NCBI GenBank assembly: GCA_016267585.1
Contig: JACQUT010000161.1
Span: 1 to 6,210, forward strand
DNA length: 6,210 nucleotides
Origin: Cyanobacteria bacterium NC_groundwater_1444_Ag_S-0.65um_54_12
GTDB lineage: Bacteria > Cyanobacteriota > Sericytochromatia > S15B-MN24 > VGJW01
Reading direction: 5' to 3'
The notes under the pieces are model-generated. The model searched no databases and was not told the DNA's origin. It saw nothing but the letters and a program-made list of their open reading frames with translations. This document shows, piece after piece, positions 5,266-6,210 of this stretch (positions are counted from its first letter, which is position 1; each line of letters opens with the position of its first letter). The translations under genes were made by a program, and so were the position numbers.

Positions 5266-6210
5266 GGCAGGTAGCGGAGCAGTCGATGGTTACCGCGATC
5301 AGCTATCAACAAGCCGCCAGCGGGCAAAGCACAGAGCCCCAGCGGTGATTGCAAGCTGACACCTAGCGCCAGTCCATTTCCGCTGAAGCGTGCCTCTGAA
5401 CCATAGCTTCCCCGATAACCGTTACCGGCTACCGTCGTCAGAGTGCCATCCGTATCGATACGGCGCAGTAGACCAGCTGTACCGTCAAGAAAGTAAGGAA
5501 TACCAGCGTTGAAGGCTATCGCCGTGATCGTACCTAGTTGTGCAGCCAGAGCTGTTGTTTTTGGCGATCGTTCGGTGCCACTACCGGCCAGTACACTGAT
5601 CTCTTTCCCTATCACCGACCAGATGAGACCTGATCCGCCTATCAGTAACTGACCATTTTCGGCAAAGGCCAGCGAGATTGCTCCGAGTCCTCGGGCATTC
5701 GTCAATCCTTCAACCAGCAGACCAGCTGGACCGGCGATGTGACGTATTTCGTTCCCTTCGAGCGCAACTACTTGGCCGGCTGGCCCCACGGCAACAGCTT
5801 TCAGGGAGCCGGTAGCCAGTTGTTCAAAAGTATTGCCAGATAGACGAGAAAGTTTGCCTAACTCGCTACCACGACGTTCTACGACATAGAGGGAACCATC
5901 AGGAGCAACAGCTAGTGAGCGTGGAAAGTTCAAGCGATCGCGAATGGTACGGACCAGGCCAGCGGGGTCGATGGCTCGGATCTTTCCAGCAGCACCATCT
6001 GCTACGTAAATCGTGCCATCACCGGCTGCTGCCACTGCAGTCGGACCGTCTAGACCGGCGACGGCTGCTGGACCGCCGTCGCCATCATCATTTGCCTGTC
6101 CATTACCCATGACGGTCATAATAGTCTGCGTTCCTGCTGCTATGCTCATGCTCGCCACTAGCTCGCCACTCTTGACCCAGAGGTTGTAAAAACCGTTTAC
6201 TTTGAGGGTA
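5262..6210 (-). CDS. NHL-repeat beta-propeller protein, 5' end beyond the window
   Basis: The C-terminal 315 residues are visible. The frame is open to the right edge (first complete codon at 6209), so the true start lies outside; the GTG at 6158 is probably internal, because in-frame codons before it read on smoothly (VNGFYNLWVKSGELVAS). The propeller opens with MTVMGNGQANDDGDGGPAA, a degenerate form of the common NHL linker V-A-G-x-G...G-D-G-G-P-A. About six blades follow, including GTIYVADGAAGKIRAI, GSLYVVERRGSELGKL, GQLLIGGSGLIWSV and, last, GGLLIADRGNHRLLRYLP, which suits one closed six-bladed propeller. NHL propellers are binding scaffolds; ligand unknown. Localization cannot be read without the N-terminus, but its downstream partner is a predicted lipoprotein. 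Its TGA stop overlaps the next gene's ATG as ATGA, suggesting translational coupling and related roles. Confidence 0.88.
   Translation of the reverse strand, partial: TLKVNGFYNLWVKSGELVASMSIAAGTQTIMTVMGNGQANDDGDGGPAAVAGLDGPTAVAAAGDGTIYVADGAAGKIRAIDPAGLVRTIRDRLNFPRSLAVAPDGSLYVVERRGSELGKLSRLSGNTFEQLATGSLKAVAVGPAGQVVALEGNEIRHIAGPAGLLVEGLTNARGLGAISLAFAENGQLLIGGSGLIWSVIGKEISVLAGSGTERSPKTTALAAQLGTITAIAFNAGIPYFLDGTAGLLRRIDTDGTLTTVAGNGYRGSYGSEARFSGNGLALGVSLQSPLGLCALPAGGLLIADRGNHRLLRYLP

Noticed and set aside
5934..5941. GCGATCGC octamer, as in cyanobacterial HIP1
   Set aside because: Only a single copy was noticed in 6.2 kb, far below the density in HIP1-rich genomes, so it does not inform lineage.

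Overview
The window is bacterial, compact and of moderate GC. It splits into two same-strand (minus) gene blocks that face each other across a short plus-strand pair. Left block (1-2123, minus): selD, then a family 2 glycosyltransferase, then the first 20 codons of a probable histidine phosphatase that runs off the left edge. Middle (2238-2793, plus): two small metal-protein genes, a four-cysteine zinc-ribbon protein and a ferredoxin with a CxxSxxC cluster motif. Right block (2839-6210, minus): two overlapping genes for NHL-repeat beta-propeller proteins. The upstream one is cut by the right edge. The downstream one looks like a large lipoprotein with carboxypeptidase-regulatory-like, IPT/TIG and Ig-like regions before its propeller.

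The main result is that selD is itself a selenoprotein gene. The frame opens at an ATG at 2123, and its 19th codon is an in-frame TGA (2069-2067) exactly where SelD proteins carry their catalytic Cys or Sec. The codons on both sides of the TGA encode good SelD sequence. A 7-bp hairpin with a 5-nt loop begins 9 nt after the TGA and fits the general form of a bacterial SECIS element. An ordinary gene call stops at the TGA and starts at an internal GTG (2033), losing 30 residues including the active site. Two complete genes in the window (selD itself and the zinc-ribbon gene) and the right-edge NHL gene appear to end in TGA, so recoding is local and the code is standard.

The organism therefore probably makes and inserts selenocysteine, so selA, selB and selC should be elsewhere in its genome; none is visible here. 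The lineage cannot be fixed. Multi-domain lipoproteins with NHL, IPT/TIG and carboxypeptidase-regulatory modules occur in several environmental phyla, and that is only a weak hint.

How the parts relate: selD, the glycosyltransferase and the phosphatase are closely spaced and probably co-transcribed, but no shared pathway is evident. The two NHL genes share an ATGA junction and probably form an operon for exported propeller proteins. The zinc-ribbon and ferredoxin genes lie on the strand opposite to both blocks. Any link of theirs to selenium metabolism is only positional.
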